64,000 nucleotides of DNA from Curvibacter sp. AEP1-3. GTDB taxonomy: Bacteria > Pseudomonadota > Gammaproteobacteria > Burkholderiales > Burkholderiaceae_C. The stretch covers positions 1,922,001 through 1,986,000 of the forward strand of contig NZ_CP015698.1 in assembly GCF_002163715.1 (NCBI RefSeq), read 5' to 3'. Shown here piece by piece: positions 38,430 through 48,875 of this stretch. The notes beneath the pieces were generated by a model. The model was given only the letters and a program-made list of their open reading frames with translations, made no database searches and was not told where the DNA came from. The position numbers were made by a program, and so were the translations under genes. How positions within the stretch are numbered: the first letter of the stretch is position 1; each line of letters starts with the position of its first letter.

Positions 38430-39692
38430 TTACTTTTGCTTGGGCGCACTCACTGCGACCAATTTGGCGACGGCCTCACTCACGCTCAGCTTGTCGTTGT
38501 TCCAGAACTCGCTCACCGCGGCGCGCATGGCAGCTTGCTGTGACGACGACAGTGCCATGCCGTGGGCTACCGAAGGCACCAGCGCGCCCGAGGCGGAGGT
38601 GGCCACAAAGTCTCTGCTGGAGGTCTTGGCGCAGTCGTCAAACTTGTCCATGTTCATGCCCAGCCGCACGGGGATGGAGCCTTTGCGCAGATTGAACTTT
38701 TCCTGGAACTCTTTGCCCATGAGCAGGTAGGCTAGGTAGCCTTGGGCCTTTTGGGCTTCCCAGCTCTTGAGTTGGAACATGGCAAATGAGTCCACGTTGA
38801 AGGTGTAGGCGTTGGCGGTGCCGGGTGCTGCGGAGCAGGTGAATTCCTTGCCCGGTGTCTGGCCCGCAGCCAGAAATTCACCTTTGGCCCAGTCACCCAT
38901 GAACTGGAAGCCGGCTTTGCCGTTGATGACCATCTCGGTGGTGACATTCCAGTCACGGCCGTTGGAATTGGCATCGGTGTAAGACTTGATGCGGCGGAAG
39001 ATTTCCAACGCCTTTTTCATCTCGTCGCTGGTCATCGCAGCGCGGTCCAGCTTGACCAAGGCTTTGTCGTACAGCGCGGTACCGCCCACGCCCAGAACCA
39101 CGCTTTCAAACACCGTGAAATCCTGCCAGTCCTGCCCGCCGTGGGCGACTGGGATGAAGCCGGCAGCCTTGATTTTGTCGGCTGCGGCAAAAAATTCGTC
39201 ATAGGTTTTCGGCAGTGCTGCGACTCCGGCTTTTTTGAGCACCGCGGAGTTGGCCCACAACCAATTCACCCGGTGTACGTTCACCGGGACGGCCACATAG
39301 CGGCCTTTGTATTTCATCTGGTCGGCAACGACCTTGGGGAGCGCTTCGTCCCACTTTTCGAACGACGCCATCGCGTCGAGACTGGTCAACACGTTCAGCT
39401 CGGCCCATTCCTGAATGGCCGGCCCTTTGATGTTGGCTGCCGCTGGAGCATTGCCCGCGAGCACACGCTGTTTGAGCACCGCCATGGCATTCTGGCCACC
39501 ACCACCGGTCACGGAAAAGTCTTTCCAGGTGTGACCGCGTTTGCCCATCATGTCTTTGAGCTCTGCCACCGATTTGGCTTCACCGCCGGAGGTCCAGTAG
39601 TGCAGGACTTCCACTTCGCCGGCATGCAACGCGGCGCTTGCGCACAGCGCAAATGCAGCGGCCATGGTGCGCGCTAGGGCTGAAAAGTACAT
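38430..39692 (-). CDS. Sugar ABC transporter solute-binding protein, second copy
   Basis: A 420-residue periplasmic sugar-binding protein of the glucose-type (GtsA-like) family 1. A signal peptide ends near AALHA (residue 24), followed by the characteristic GEVEVLHYWTSGGEAKSVAE. It is closely related along its full length to the protein at 39790-41040, including NVHRVNWLWANSAVLKKAG, VAHGGQ.WQDFT and QFMGDWAKGEF. It probably arose by tandem duplication. It is separated from the first copy by a terminator-like hairpin and directly precedes the permeases. Confidence 0.92.
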   Translation of the reverse strand: MYFSALARTMAAAFALCASAALHAGEVEVLHYWTSGGEAKSVAELKDMMGKRGHTWKDFSVTGGGGQNAMAVLKQRVLAGNAPAAANIKGPAIQEWAELNVLTSLDAMASFEKWDEALPKVVADQMKYKGRYVAVPVNVHRVNWLWANSAVLKKAGVAALPKTYDEFFAAADKIKAAGFIPVAHGGQDWQDFTVFESVVLGVGGTALYDKALVKLDRAAMTSDEMKKALEIFRRIKSYTDANSNGRDWNVTTEMVINGKAGFQFMGDWAKGEFLAAGQTPGKEFTCSAAPGTANAYTFNVDSFAMFQLKSWEAQKAQGYLAYLLMGKEFQEKFNLRKGSIPVRLGMNMDKFDDCAKTSSRDFVATSASGALVPSVAHGMALSSSQQAAMRAAVSEFWNNDKLSVSEAVAKLVAVSAPKQK

Positions 39693-39722
39693 GAGAGTGA
39701 CCTGAAGAACACGTGATGGGGA

Positions 39723-39780
39723 ATGGCCCCACCCCCGTCAAGGGATGGGGCCATCTCGGAAAAACGGGCGCCAGGCGCCC
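39723..39780 (-). terminator. Attenuator-like double hairpin between the two solute-binding-protein genes
   Basis: Read on the minus strand, the first element is GGGCGCC T GGCGCCC followed by GTTTTT (39761-39780), 9 bases after the first SBP stop. A second stem, ATGGCCCCA ... TGGGGCCAT (39723-39754), follows. Such structures after an SBP gene often lower expression of the downstream permease genes. Confidence 0.65.
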
Positions 39781-39789
39781 GGCCAGGGC

Positions 39790-41040
39790 TTACTTGGTAG
39801 CAGCGGCCTTGGCGATGTTCTTCACACCGTCAGCAACGGAGATCTTGTCGTCGTTCCAGAACTGGGATACGGCGTCCTTGATCGCGCCTTCAGCAGCGGG
39901 CTTGATGGCCATGCCGTGAGCCACGGAAGGAACCAGACCACCGGACTTGGCGGTAGACACGAAGTCCTTGGCGGAAGTCTTGGCGCAGTCGTCGAACTTG
40001 TCCATGGACATGTTCAAACGCACAGGGATGGAACCCTTGTTCAGGTTGAAGACTTCCTGGAACTCGGTGCCCATGATGGAAGCAGCCAGATCAGCCTGGG
40101 CCTTTTGGGCGCCAGAGTCCTTCAGCTTGAACATCGCGAAGGAGTCCACGTTGAAGGTGTACGCATTGCCGGTGCCGGGAGCAGCAGCGCAGACGTAGTC
40201 TTTGCCGGGAACCTTCCCAGCAGCAGAGAACTCGCCCTTGGCCCAGTCACCCATGAACTGGAATGCAGCCTTCTCTTGGATGACCATGGCGGTCGCCAGG
40301 TTCCAGTCGCGGCCGGGGGCGGCTGCGTCGGTGTAACCCTTGACCTTGCGGAATGTTTCCAAGACCTTGGTCATGGTGGCGCTGGTCAGTGCCTTCTGGT
40401 CGAGCTTGATCAGAGCTTCGTTGTAGAACTTGGTGCCGCCCACGCCCAGAGCCACAGACTCAAAGGTGGTGAAGTCTTGCCAGTTCTGGCCACCGTGTGC
40501 CACGGGGATCAGGCCGGCTTTCTTGACCTTTTCAGCAGCAGCAAAGAACTCGTCCCATGTCTTGGGGGTAGCAGTCACGCCGGCCTTCTTCAGGACAGCG
40601 GAGTTGGCCCACATCCAGTTCACGCGGTGAACGTTCACGGGAGCAGCCACGTAGTTGCCTTTGTACTTCATGACGTCAGCCACCACCTTGGGCAGCAGGT
40701 CGTCCCACTTTTCGGCCTTGGCAGTTGCGTCGAGGTTAGCCAACACGCCTTCAGAAGCCCACTCCTGAATGGCAGGGCCTTTGATCTGGGCGGCTGCAGG
40801 AGGGTTTCCGCTCACCACGCGGCTCTTCAGCACAGTCGCAGCGTTGTCACCGCCGCCGCCGGCCACTGCGAAGTCTTTCCATGTGTGGCCCTTGCCTTGC
40901 ATGATCTTCTTCAGTTCAGCCACGGACTTGGCTTCGCCGCCGGATGTCCAGTAGTGCAGGACTTCCACTTCACCAGCCACAGCGGCCGAACCAGCAACCA
41001 CGAGTGCCACTGCGGTGGCGAGTTTAGAAAGCTTCAACAT
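39790..41040 (-). CDS. Sugar ABC transporter solute-binding protein, first copy
   Basis: A 416-residue periplasmic protein: signal peptide to about residue 22 (GSAAVA), then GEVEVLHYWTSGGEAKSVAE and all conserved blocks of glucose-type binding proteins. It is the first gene of the transporter operon, with GGAG upstream of the ATG and a 175-base AT-rich promoter region. Codons appear more uniform than in the second copy, consistent with high expression. It has a paralogue immediately downstream at 38430. Confidence 0.93.
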   Translation of the reverse strand: MLKLSKLATAVALVVAGSAAVAGEVEVLHYWTSGGEAKSVAELKKIMQGKGHTWKDFAVAGGGGDNAATVLKSRVVSGNPPAAAQIKGPAIQEWASEGVLANLDATAKAEKWDDLLPKVVADVMKYKGNYVAAPVNVHRVNWMWANSAVLKKAGVTATPKTWDEFFAAAEKVKKAGLIPVAHGGQNWQDFTTFESVALGVGGTKFYNEALIKLDQKALTSATMTKVLETFRKVKGYTDAAAPGRDWNLATAMVIQEKAAFQFMGDWAKGEFSAAGKVPGKDYVCAAAPGTGNAYTFNVDSFAMFKLKDSGAQKAQADLAASIMGTEFQEVFNLNKGSIPVRLNMSMDKFDDCAKTSAKDFVSTAKSGGLVPSVAHGMAIKPAAEGAIKDAVSQFWNDDKISVADGVKNIAKAAATK

Positions 41041-41094
41041 CTTGTCTCCAAAAAAGTGTATCTGTCCGGCTGTGCAACAAAACGGGCCGGAAGC

Positions 41095-41162
41095 AACGTT
41101 GAATTCGAGCGAACACCATGTCCACTTGAATTAATTAATTTTTAATTAATTTTTAACGTTGA
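41095..41162. promoter_or_regulatory. Promoter region of the sugar transporter with paired AACGTTGA sites
   Basis: AACGTTGA occurs at 41095-41102 and 41155-41162, exactly 60 bases apart, flanking an AT-rich tract of overlapping TTAATTAATT units (41129-41154). The core AACGTT is a palindrome. The pair could be a looping operator for a sugar-responsive regulator; no such regulator gene is adjacent. Confidence 0.4.
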
Positions 41163-41215
41163 GCTACTAGGAGTTTCCCTAGGGAGACTTAGATCTATTC
41201 GCTTGATTTACCGGC

Positions 41216-42196
41216 TCAGGCCACCACCAATGCGAGCGCGGCGTAATCGCCGACCTTCTCACCCAAGCCGGCGGGCACGATCTCCACACCGTCGGTCAGG
41301 GCCGGTAGCTTGCCTTTGAGAGCGGCTTGGAGTTTGGGCAAGAGGTAATCGCGGTTGTGCCAGAACACACTGCCGCCCACACTGATGCGCTGCAGGTCCA
41401 GCGTGGCCACCATGTTGTACAAGGTGCGCCCCATGACGTCGCAAAGATCATCCACAATGGCCACAGCGCCCGCATCGCCTGCGCGAGCAGCTACAAAAAG
41501 CGTAGCAGCGTCTGCAAATCCCTGTGCACCGAACCTGCGCGGAATCGCGTTGCCGGCGACCAGCCCTTCCACATCGCCCACGTTGCCGCAGCCGCACAAG
41601 GCATCGTTGTTGGAACTCACGAACGTGTGGCCCGCATGGCCTGCGTTGCCGTTTTTGCCGCGCAGGATGTTGCCGTCCACACACAAGCCCATGCCGATAC
41701 CAGTACTCCAGGTCACGTAAGCGCAATTGGCCACACCCTGCAACGCACCCCAACGGCGCTCTGCTTCCAGGGCGCCTACTCCGTCGTTCTCTACCCGCAC
41801 GTTCGGGAATGTGGCTTTCAAGGGCGCTTCGAGCAAGGCGGTCACCCAGTCGTTGGGCAAACCGCGCGCCTTGCCAGCCAGGCCGCCACAGATGTTGGGG
41901 CCGGCCAACTCGACCATGCCCTGGTTGATTACAAAAGGCCCGCAGGTGGCCACCCCCACTGCAGCAATGTCCGCCACGGCCACGCCCGCCAAGGCGCAGC
42001 TCTCGCCCACCATGCGGATGATCTGACGGGCCAAGGCATCGTTGTTGCCTTCTTTGGCGGTGGGCTCAGAAACCTTGCCCCGCACTCCGGCAGCATCGGC
42101 AATATTGACTGCCACCTTGGTGCCGCCGATGTCCACACAGGCGACAGGCGCGCTGCCGGGGGCGATGTTCAATTCAATGTCGTGGGTCAATGCCAT
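41216..42196 (-). CDS. ROK family glucokinase
   Basis: A 326-residue sugar kinase. The N-terminal phosphate loop is CVDIGGTKVAVNI (about 20-32), catalytic Asp in VENDGVGALEAE, and STGIGMGL. The ROK zinc signature is GHAGHTFV...CGCGNVGDVE: the His and first two Cys are kept, but the usual third Cys is Asp. It should phosphorylate glucose entering by the adjacent transporter. The stretch AATLFVAARAGDAGA is encoded by a dispersed-repeat copy. The intergenic promoter region of the transporter lies downstream on the same strand. Confidence 0.88.
   Translation of the reverse strand: MALTHDIELNIAPGSAPVACVDIGGTKVAVNIADAAGVRGKVSEPTAKEGNNDALARQIIRMVGESCALAGVAVADIAAVGVATCGPFVINQGMVELAGPNICGGLAGKARGLPNDWVTALLEAPLKATFPNVRVENDGVGALEAERRWGALQGVANCAYVTWSTGIGMGLCVDGNILRGKNGNAGHAGHTFVSSNNDALCGCGNVGDVEGLVAGNAIPRRFGAQGFADAATLFVAARAGDAGAVAIVDDLCDVMGRTLYNMVATLDLQRISVGGSVFWHNRDYLLPKLQAALKGKLPALTDGVEIVPAGLGEKVGDYAALALVVA
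41461..41511 (-). repeat. Dispersed ~50-bp repeat, copy in the glucokinase gene
   Basis: On the minus strand: GCTACGCTTTTTGTAGCT, GCTCGCGCA, then GGCGATGCGGGCGCTGTGGCC. The tail is more diverged than in other copies. The coding phase gives V-A-A-R-A, the same as the other in-gene copies. Confidence 0.55.
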
Positions 42197-42239
42197 GCTG
42201 CACTCGCTCTCAAATCTTGAAATTTACAGGGGTTGGGGT

Positions 42240-42608
42240 TCAGTTGCGGCCGTAGTCGTCCTGGAGACGCACGATATCGTCCTCACCCAGATAACTACCG
42301 AACTGTACTTCCACAATCTCTACCGGGCCGTCGGTCAGATTGGCCAGGCGGTGCACCTGCCCGATGGCAATGTCGCAGTACTCACCGGGCCTCAGGTCAA
42401 ACTGGCGGTCATCCAGTGTGACCCGGGCAATGCCCTCTGTCACCACCCAATGCTCTGCACGCTGGTGATGTTTCTGCAAACTCAGTTGCTGACCGGGGAA
42501 CACACCGATGCGCTTGATTTTGTTGCCCGGTACTTCCGAGATGGTCTCGTACCAGCCCCAGGGGCGCTGGGTACGTTCGATGGTCTCGGTTCGCAAGGTG
42601 GTTTGCAT
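42240..42608 (-). CDS. Mannose-6-phosphate isomerase type II-like cupin
   Basis: A 122-residue single cupin matching the C-terminal isomerase domain of AlgA/ManC. The start RPWGWYETI, IKRIGVFPGQQLSLQKHHQRAEHW (metal-binding His pair and Glu) and DIAIGQVHRLAN (last His) are all kept. Stand-alone versions convert or bind sugar phosphates. It lies 43 bases upstream of the glucokinase gene on the same strand, so a mannose-6-phosphate/fructose-6-phosphate role beside hexose uptake is plausible. Confidence 0.85.
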   Translation of the reverse strand: MQTTLRTETIERTQRPWGWYETISEVPGNKIKRIGVFPGQQLSLQKHHQRAEHWVVTEGIARVTLDDRQFDLRPGEYCDIAIGQVHRLANLTDGPVEIVEVQFGSYLGEDDIVRLQDDYGRN

Positions 42609-42688
42609 GATTAAACAATCCTTAAAACGGCGCGCCGATCCTACCCCGCATCACACCCCCGTCGTTACGGGGCTGTTACTGCCGAATA

Positions 42689-43752
<1,064 letters not shown>

Positions 43753-43756
<4 letters not shown>

Positions 43757-45321
43757 CGTCCCGCCATGCGTCGAGATTGGAGGTAAAGCATCCAGGTTAG
43801 CGGGAGCGACATCAGCACCATCAGCAGCGCATACGGCGCGGCGCCGGCATAGTCGATCTCCGAGCTGTGGGACCAAAAAGCGGTCGCCAGCGTCTGGGTG
43901 CCATTGGGGGCCAACAACAAAGTGGCCGTGAGTTCAGTTGTGATAGCCAAAAACACCATGGCGTAGCCTGATGCTGCGCCGGGTGCCGCCAAGCGCATGG
44001 TGATCTGCCAGAGGGCCTGCAAAGGTGTGCGCCCCAGGCTGCGTGCAGCCTGCTCCAGCTCCATGGGGGCTTGTGCGATGCCGGCGCGCAGGCTCACCAG
44101 CGCACGGGGCAAAAACATGAGCGCATACGCCAGCAATACAGTGAACACTGTCTGGTACAGCGGCAGCGCCACGCGCACGGTGATAGTGACCAGTGCTAGC
44201 GCCACCACGATGCCGGGCAGTGCGCCGGCCAAGTAATTGGCACCTTCTACCCAACGCTGCACTTTCCCGGGCGACCGGATAGACAACCAAGCCATGGGTA
44301 CCGCAGATACGGTAGTGAGCAAGGCCCCCAAACCGGCCAACAACAAGGTTTGCCAGAGTGCGGGCGCCAATTCCTTGAAGTTCCAGACCTCCGCGCCGCC
44401 TGCCCACAGCCAGCGGCTCAGGGTGACCAGCGGCACGCCCAGTGACAACAAGGCAGTCACAGCCGGCAATAGCAGGCAAAGTGCAGTCCAGCGGCCCAAG
44501 GCCCGCACAGGCACTTGCCGGGCTGAACCCGCGCCGACCCGCGCATAGCGCTCCCGTCCTCGGGTGCCTGCTTCCAAACCGAGCAAGCCAAAGCAGCACA
44601 GCACCAACACCCCTGCCAACATGTTGGCGGCCGGGCCGTTGTAAGTGGATTGGAACTGGTCCACGATGGCGGTGGTGAAGGTGTCAAAGCGGATGGTCAC
44701 AAACAATCCGTATTCCGCCAGCAAATGCAGACCCACTAGTAGTGCGCCACCCCAGATGGCCAGCCGCAGCTGCGGAAGCACCACTTTGATAAACACGGCC
44801 CACGGGCCGTAGCCCAGAGAAGCCGCCGCGTCTTCCATAGCCGGGTCCAAGCGGCGCAATGCGGCCGCAATCGGCAAATACACAAACGGAAAATAAGCCA
44901 CCAGCGAAATCAACACCGCCGCCCACAGGCCGTGCATGCCGGGCGCAACGCTGATCCATGCGTAGCTGTGCACAAAGGCCGGCACTGCCAAAGGCGCCGC
45001 CGCCAACCACGACCACCAGCGCGCACCGGGCAGGTCTGAACGCTCGGTCAACCACGCCAAGGACAACGAAAGCACGATGGAAAGTGGCACGGTCAGGACC
45101 ACCAGCAGTGCGGTGTTGATCAATAACTCGCCGACCCGCGGCCTGAATACCAAGGCCACCACCGTGTCCCAACCGCTCTGAAAAGCGACCCATGCCACAA
45201 AACCCAAGGGCAGCAGGGCAAGCACGGACACGAGCAGCGCAGCCAGCGCCACCCAGGACAAACGCCCCTGGCGCGCGGGGCGGGCCAGGGGCGCAGGAAC
45301 ATGCACCGCGAGAGAAGTCAC
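43753..45321 (-). CDS. fbpB: Ferric iron ABC transporter permease (FbpB)
   Basis: A 522-residue permease with 12 membrane segments in two homologous halves, each with an EAA-type loop ([20 protein letters not shown] in the first, [19 protein letters not shown] in the second). This fused double permease is typical of the FbpB/SfuB family. It is coupled to fbpC and lies 7 bases after fbpA. Confidence 0.92.
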
Positions 45322-45328
45322 ACGTGGA

Positions 45329-46354
45329 TTACAACAGGCCCGCCTGGGTCATCAGGTCAGATACTTTTTTGCTATTGAGTTTGGCGGGCTCGACTTTGGG
45401 TGCTTGCAAATCCGCCAGAGGTACGAGGCTGCGGTGCGAAGCAGCACCCTGACCCACAGCGTATTCATACGAGTTGCCGGTGCGCAAAATTTCCTGGCCG
45501 CCTTTGCCGGCAACCCACTTCACAAATGCCTGGGCTTCTGCCTTGCGCTTGCTGGAGGCCAGCACACCAGCGCCGGAGATACTCACAAATGCGCCCGGGT
45601 CTTCATTGCGGAAATAGTGCAAACCCACCTTTTCGCTGTTCTCACCGGTCTTGGCCATATCGCCGTAGTAGTAATAGTGGTAGATCACCGCACCGTCAAC
45701 CTGACCCGCGTTGACAGCCTTCATGGCAATGCTGTTGCCTTTGTAGGGCACCACGTTTTCCTTCATGCCCTTGAGCCAGGCAGCTGTAGCAGCCTCGCCC
45801 TTGAGCTCCAGTACCGCGCTCACGATAGCCTGGAAGTCCGCACCCGCAGGGGACGCAGCCCAGCGACCCTTCCACTCGGGTTTGGCCAGATCCATCAGCG
45901 ACTTGGGCAGCTGCTCAGGAGTGAATTTGGTTTTCTTGTACACAAACACGGTGCTACGCGCCGCAATGCCTACCCAGCGGCCGTGGGCGTTGCGGTAGCT
46001 AGGGGCAATCAGGTTGATCGTGGCGGGGTCCAACGGAGCAAACAGGCCGGCACCGTCCACCAAGGCCATGGCCGGGGAGTTTTCAGTCAAAAACACGTCG
46101 GCCGGCGAGGCGGCTCCTTCTTGCACCAGTTGGTTGCCCAACTCGGTATCGCTGCCCTGGCGCAAAGTGACCTTGATGCCGGTTTCTTTGGTGAAGGCCT
46201 CTACCCAAGCTTGGGTCAAGCTGGCGTGCTGGGCGTTGTAGACCAGGATGCCTTCTGCGGAAGGCGCCTGCGCTTGCGCAGGCAATCCTACGGTGGCGAT
46301 CGCAGCGCCCAAGGCAGCCAAGCGGAACAAAGAGTTCAGGAATTTACGTTTCAT
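45329..46354 (-). CDS. fbpA: Periplasmic ferric iron-binding protein (FbpA)
   Basis: A 341-residue protein with a signal peptide ([15 protein letters not shown]..., cleavage near AQAQA, residues 24-28). The N-terminal [18 protein letters not shown] and a Tyr-rich iron site HYYYYGDM near residue 210 match FbpA/FutA ferric-binding proteins. The start is chosen at the signal peptide. It is the first gene of fbpABC, with a probable Fur site 50-70 bases upstream. Confidence 0.92.
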   Translation of the reverse strand: MKRKFLNSLFRLAALGAAIATVGLPAQAQAPSAEGILVYNAQHASLTQAWVEAFTKETGIKVTLRQGSDTELGNQLVQEGAASPADVFLTENSPAMALVDGAGLFAPLDPATINLIAPSYRNAHGRWVGIAARSTVFVYKKTKFTPEQLPKSLMDLAKPEWKGRWAASPAGADFQAIVSAVLELKGEAATAAWLKGMKENVVPYKGNSIAMKAVNAGQVDGAVIYHYYYYGDMAKTGENSEKVGLHYFRNEDPGAFVSISGAGVLASSKRKAEAQAFVKWVAGKGGQEILRTGNSYEYAVGQGAASHRSLVPLADLQAPKVEPAKLNSKKVSDLMTQAGLL

Positions 46355-46402
46355 GATGCAGGCAAAGGGTTTAATCCGGCCGTTTTGTTTCGGCCACAAC
46401 AC

Positions 46403-46423
46403 AAATAACAACAATTCGCATTT
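46403..46423 (-). promoter_or_regulatory. fbpA: Probable Fur box upstream of fbpA
   Basis: On the minus strand: AAATGCGAATTGTTGTTATT. It fits the TGCGAAT-N-AT(T/C)-type Fur boxes common in betaproteobacteria and lies about 50 bases from the fbpA start, where a promoter would be. Fur would repress the operon in iron-replete cells. Confidence 0.55.
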
Positions 46424-46489
46424 AGATTGTAGCCTTAGTTTTCGCTGCATCCCGATGGGGCCTCCGGAGAGACCGCGAATGCCTCAGGA

Positions 46490-47617
46490 CTAAAGCCGGT
46501 GGGTCCTGTCGCCACGGGCAAAGCCCAGAAGTGGGGCGTCCACACCCCGACCCAACGCGACTACCTTGAACAACTCGCCCATCTCGTGCTCCATCAGAAG
46601 TTTCTGGGCGGCTACACGGGCTTGCAGTGGCTGCGATTGCATGGCTTTCACCAAGCCGCAATTCATCAGAAAGTGGGCCTGGTTGGTGTAGCCCAATACA
46701 TCCAGCCCCGCGTCCTGCGCGGCGACCGCAACACCAGTGAAGTTCACGTGCGCGGTGATGTCTTTGAGCCCCACATCGCTTAAAGGGTCCGCATCCGCCC
46801 TGTGGGCGCGGTGGCACATGACCGTGCCGCCGGAGCGCTGCACATGGTAGTACTCACTCTCGGGGAAACCGTAGTCCAGCAAGAAAGCAGCCCCAAGCTG
46901 CAAGTGATCCGCCAGCGTGCGGACAAAGGCTTCACCCTGTGCGTGGATTTCCGTCAGGTAGTCATGTTCGCCATCAATATCGACGGGCGGGCGCAAGGTG
47001 CTGGGCTTATCAGCCCAGACCAATTGGCCCTGAGCCAAGGCCACACCGCGCTCATGCCAGGCCCCCGCCACACGGGCCAGCAGCTGCACCGGCATGGCAT
47101 CCAGCACCTCATTGCCCACGACCACGCCACGCATGTGCGCAGGCAGCGCGCTCACCCACTGCACCTTGCCTGCATGGCCTGCCAGTCGCTCCCGCTGGCG
47201 GGCTTTCAAGGAATCCGAAAGATCCACAATCGTGTACGAGCGCACCCGGTCGCCCAATGCGTCGAGCAACTGCAGCGCCAAGGCTCCGGTGCCCGCGCCG
47301 AATTCCCAGAGCTCGTCGGTGCCTGTGGCTTCCAGCACTTGCGCTACCTGGCGGGCGAGCGCCTGGCCGAACAAGGGGCTGATCTCAGGGGAGGTCACAA
47401 AATCGCTACCGGCACCTTCGACCCCTGCTTCACCCACCAATCCCTGGGGCATCTGGCCGAATTTGGTGGAGCCGTTGGCGTAGTAGCCCCAACCCGGCGC
47501 ATACAAAGCCAGGGCCATAAAGGTGTCAAATCCAATCCATCCGCCCGCCTTTTCGATGGCATCCGCGATAATTCGGGTCAAGTTGGCCGGAATACTCTCC
47601 GTCGTGGACATGGGCAT
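46490..47617 (-). CDS. MidA/NDUFAF7-family SAM-dependent methyltransferase
   Basis: A protein of about 375 residues (SAM-dependent MTase, DUF185). It has IGFDTFMALALYAPGWGYYANG at the N-terminus, SDFVTSPEISPLFGQALARQ, the SAM loop EFGAGTGALALQLL and the post-I acidic VVVGNEVLDAMPV. The eukaryotic NDUFAF7 methylates an Arg of complex I; the bacterial role is not settled. The start is uncertain among ATGs at 47617 and 47611. It is divergent from the folM-like gene. Confidence 0.88.
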   Translation of the reverse strand: MPMSTTESIPANLTRIIADAIEKAGGWIGFDTFMALALYAPGWGYYANGSTKFGQMPQGLVGEAGVEGAGSDFVTSPEISPLFGQALARQVAQVLEATGTDELWEFGAGTGALALQLLDALGDRVRSYTIVDLSDSLKARQRERLAGHAGKVQWVSALPAHMRGVVVGNEVLDAMPVQLLARVAGAWHERGVALAQGQLVWADKPSTLRPPVDIDGEHDYLTEIHAQGEAFVRTLADHLQLGAAFLLDYGFPESEYYHVQRSGGTVMCHRAHRADADPLSDVGLKDITAHVNFTGVAVAAQDAGLDVLGYTNQAHFLMNCGLVKAMQSQPLQARVAAQKLLMEHEMGELFKVVALGRGVDAPLLGFARGDRTHRL

Positions 47618-47688
47618 GGGTCTCGTGTTGCGTAAAGCCACGGATTATCTTTCCCTCCACGTCCCCTCCCTTTTTTCAGGATGCATTT

Positions 47689-48477
47689 GTGTTGAAGCGC
47701 GTACTTGTCACCGGTGGTGCCCATCGTTTGGGTGCGCTCCTCTGCGCCCGTTTCGCTGCGGCCGGGTGGGAGGTGTGGTGCCATTACCAGCGCAGCGCTG
47801 AAGCGGCCGAGGCGCTGTGCGCCGGGCTGCGTGCCCAAGGGCATGAGGCCCACGCCATCCATGCGGACCTGTCAGATGAAGGCAGCCGCAAGGCCGTGAT
47901 TGCAGAAATTACCGCCAAGTCCGGCCCGCTGCACTGCCTGGTGAACAACGCCTCCAGCTTCGAGCCCGACAGTGGCGATGCCATCGACACCGAAGGCGCT
48001 CGCCAGCAGCTGGAAGTCAACCTGATGGCACCTTTATCTCTCTCGCGCTGGATGACCAACAGCCTGGGTGCGGACGCTACCCCGGGCGCGCACAGCATCA
48101 TCCATGTGCTGGACCAGAAGGTGTTCAACCTCAACCCCGACTATTTTTCCTACACCGTCAGCAAGCTGGCGCTGGAACGGGCAGTGGCTTTGCAAGCCCA
48201 GGCGCTGGCTCCAGCCGTGCGCGTGTGCGGTGTGGCTCCGGGCCTGATGTTTTTGAGCGGCCCGCAAACCCAGGACAACTTCGACAAGGCCGCACGCGTC
48301 AACCTGTTGCGCGAACCCATAGACCCCGGCCAGGTCGCTGCCACCTGCCTGTTTCTGGCGGAGAACCCTTGCATTACCGGCAGCACTTTGTGTGTGGACA
48401 ACGGCCAGCACCTGGTGCCCCTAGCCCGCGATGTGATGTTTGCCGTGGAGCCCTCTTCTGTGAAAGGCACCCCATGA
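47689..48477 (+). CDS. folM: Short-chain dehydrogenase, FolM/pteridine reductase type
   Basis: A 262-residue SDR that starts at GTG. The cofactor motif is TGGAHRLG (residues 8-15), the TGxxxRxG form that marks pteridine reductases and FolM rather than the usual TGxxxGxG. NNAS is at about 86-89, and the catalytic Tyr and Lys are in YFSYTVSKLALE. FolM reduces dihydromonapterin (and dihydrofolate). It overlaps folB by 4 bases, which supports a pterin role. The exact substrate is inferred. Confidence 0.82.
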   Translation: MLKRVLVTGGAHRLGALLCARFAAAGWEVWCHYQRSAEAAEALCAGLRAQGHEAHAIHADLSDEGSRKAVIAEITAKSGPLHCLVNNASSFEPDSGDAIDTEGARQQLEVNLMAPLSLSRWMTNSLGADATPGAHSIIHVLDQKVFNLNPDYFSYTVSKLALERAVALQAQALAPAVRVCGVAPGLMFLSGPQTQDNFDKAARVNLLREPIDPGQVAATCLFLAENPCITGSTLCVDNGQHLVPLARDVMFAVEPSSVKGTP

Positions 48478-48875
48478 GCCACGATCCCTTGGTGACCCTG
48501 GCACTGGAATGCCGCCGCCTTTTTTTACGGGACCACGAAGTGCAAGTGCACATCGGCGCCCATGACTTTGAAAAAGGCGTATCGCAGCGCCTGATTTTTA
48601 ACGTGGAACTGTTCGTGCCTTATGTAGGCAGCACACCTGTTTCAGACAGCCTGTCTGAGGTGGTGGACTACGACTTTGTGCGCGAACTCATTGCCCGCCG
48701 CATCGCGCGCGGCCATGTCGAACTGCAGGAAACGCTGTGCGACGAACTCGTACAGCAGATGCTGGCCCACCCGCAGGTGCGCGCCGTGCGCCTGTCCACC
48801 CAAAAACCTGACGTGTACCCCGACTGTGCGGGCGTGGGCGTCGAAGTATTCCGCATGAAAGGCGTGAACACATGA
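48474..48875 (+). CDS. folB: Dihydroneopterin aldolase/epimerase family protein, copy 1
   Basis: A 133-residue tunnelling-fold protein. Family blocks are VQVHIGAHDFEKGVSQRLIFNVEL (catalytic Glu in DFEKG), VVDYDFVRELI, and a C-terminal LSTQKPDVYP (catalytic Lys). FolB cleaves dihydroneopterin to 6-hydroxymethyl-dihydropterin; the related FolX epimerises the triphosphate. It overlaps folM (ATGA) before and the second copy (ATGA) after. Which activity each copy has cannot be told here. Confidence 0.85.
   Translation: MSHDPLVTLALECRRLFLRDHEVQVHIGAHDFEKGVSQRLIFNVELFVPYVGSTPVSDSLSEVVDYDFVRELIARRIARGHVELQETLCDELVQQMLAHPQVRAVRLSTQKPDVYPDCAGVGVEVFRMKGVNT

Noticed and set aside
39745..41145. 466-codon plus-strand open frame opposite the solute-binding protein
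   Set aside because: Antisense shadow; the minus-strand protein has a signal peptide and family motifs.
41129..41154. AT-rich TTAATTAATT tract considered as a replication origin or integration site
   Set aside because: No DnaA-box cluster, no tRNA and no flanking duplication; it fits an AT-rich promoter.
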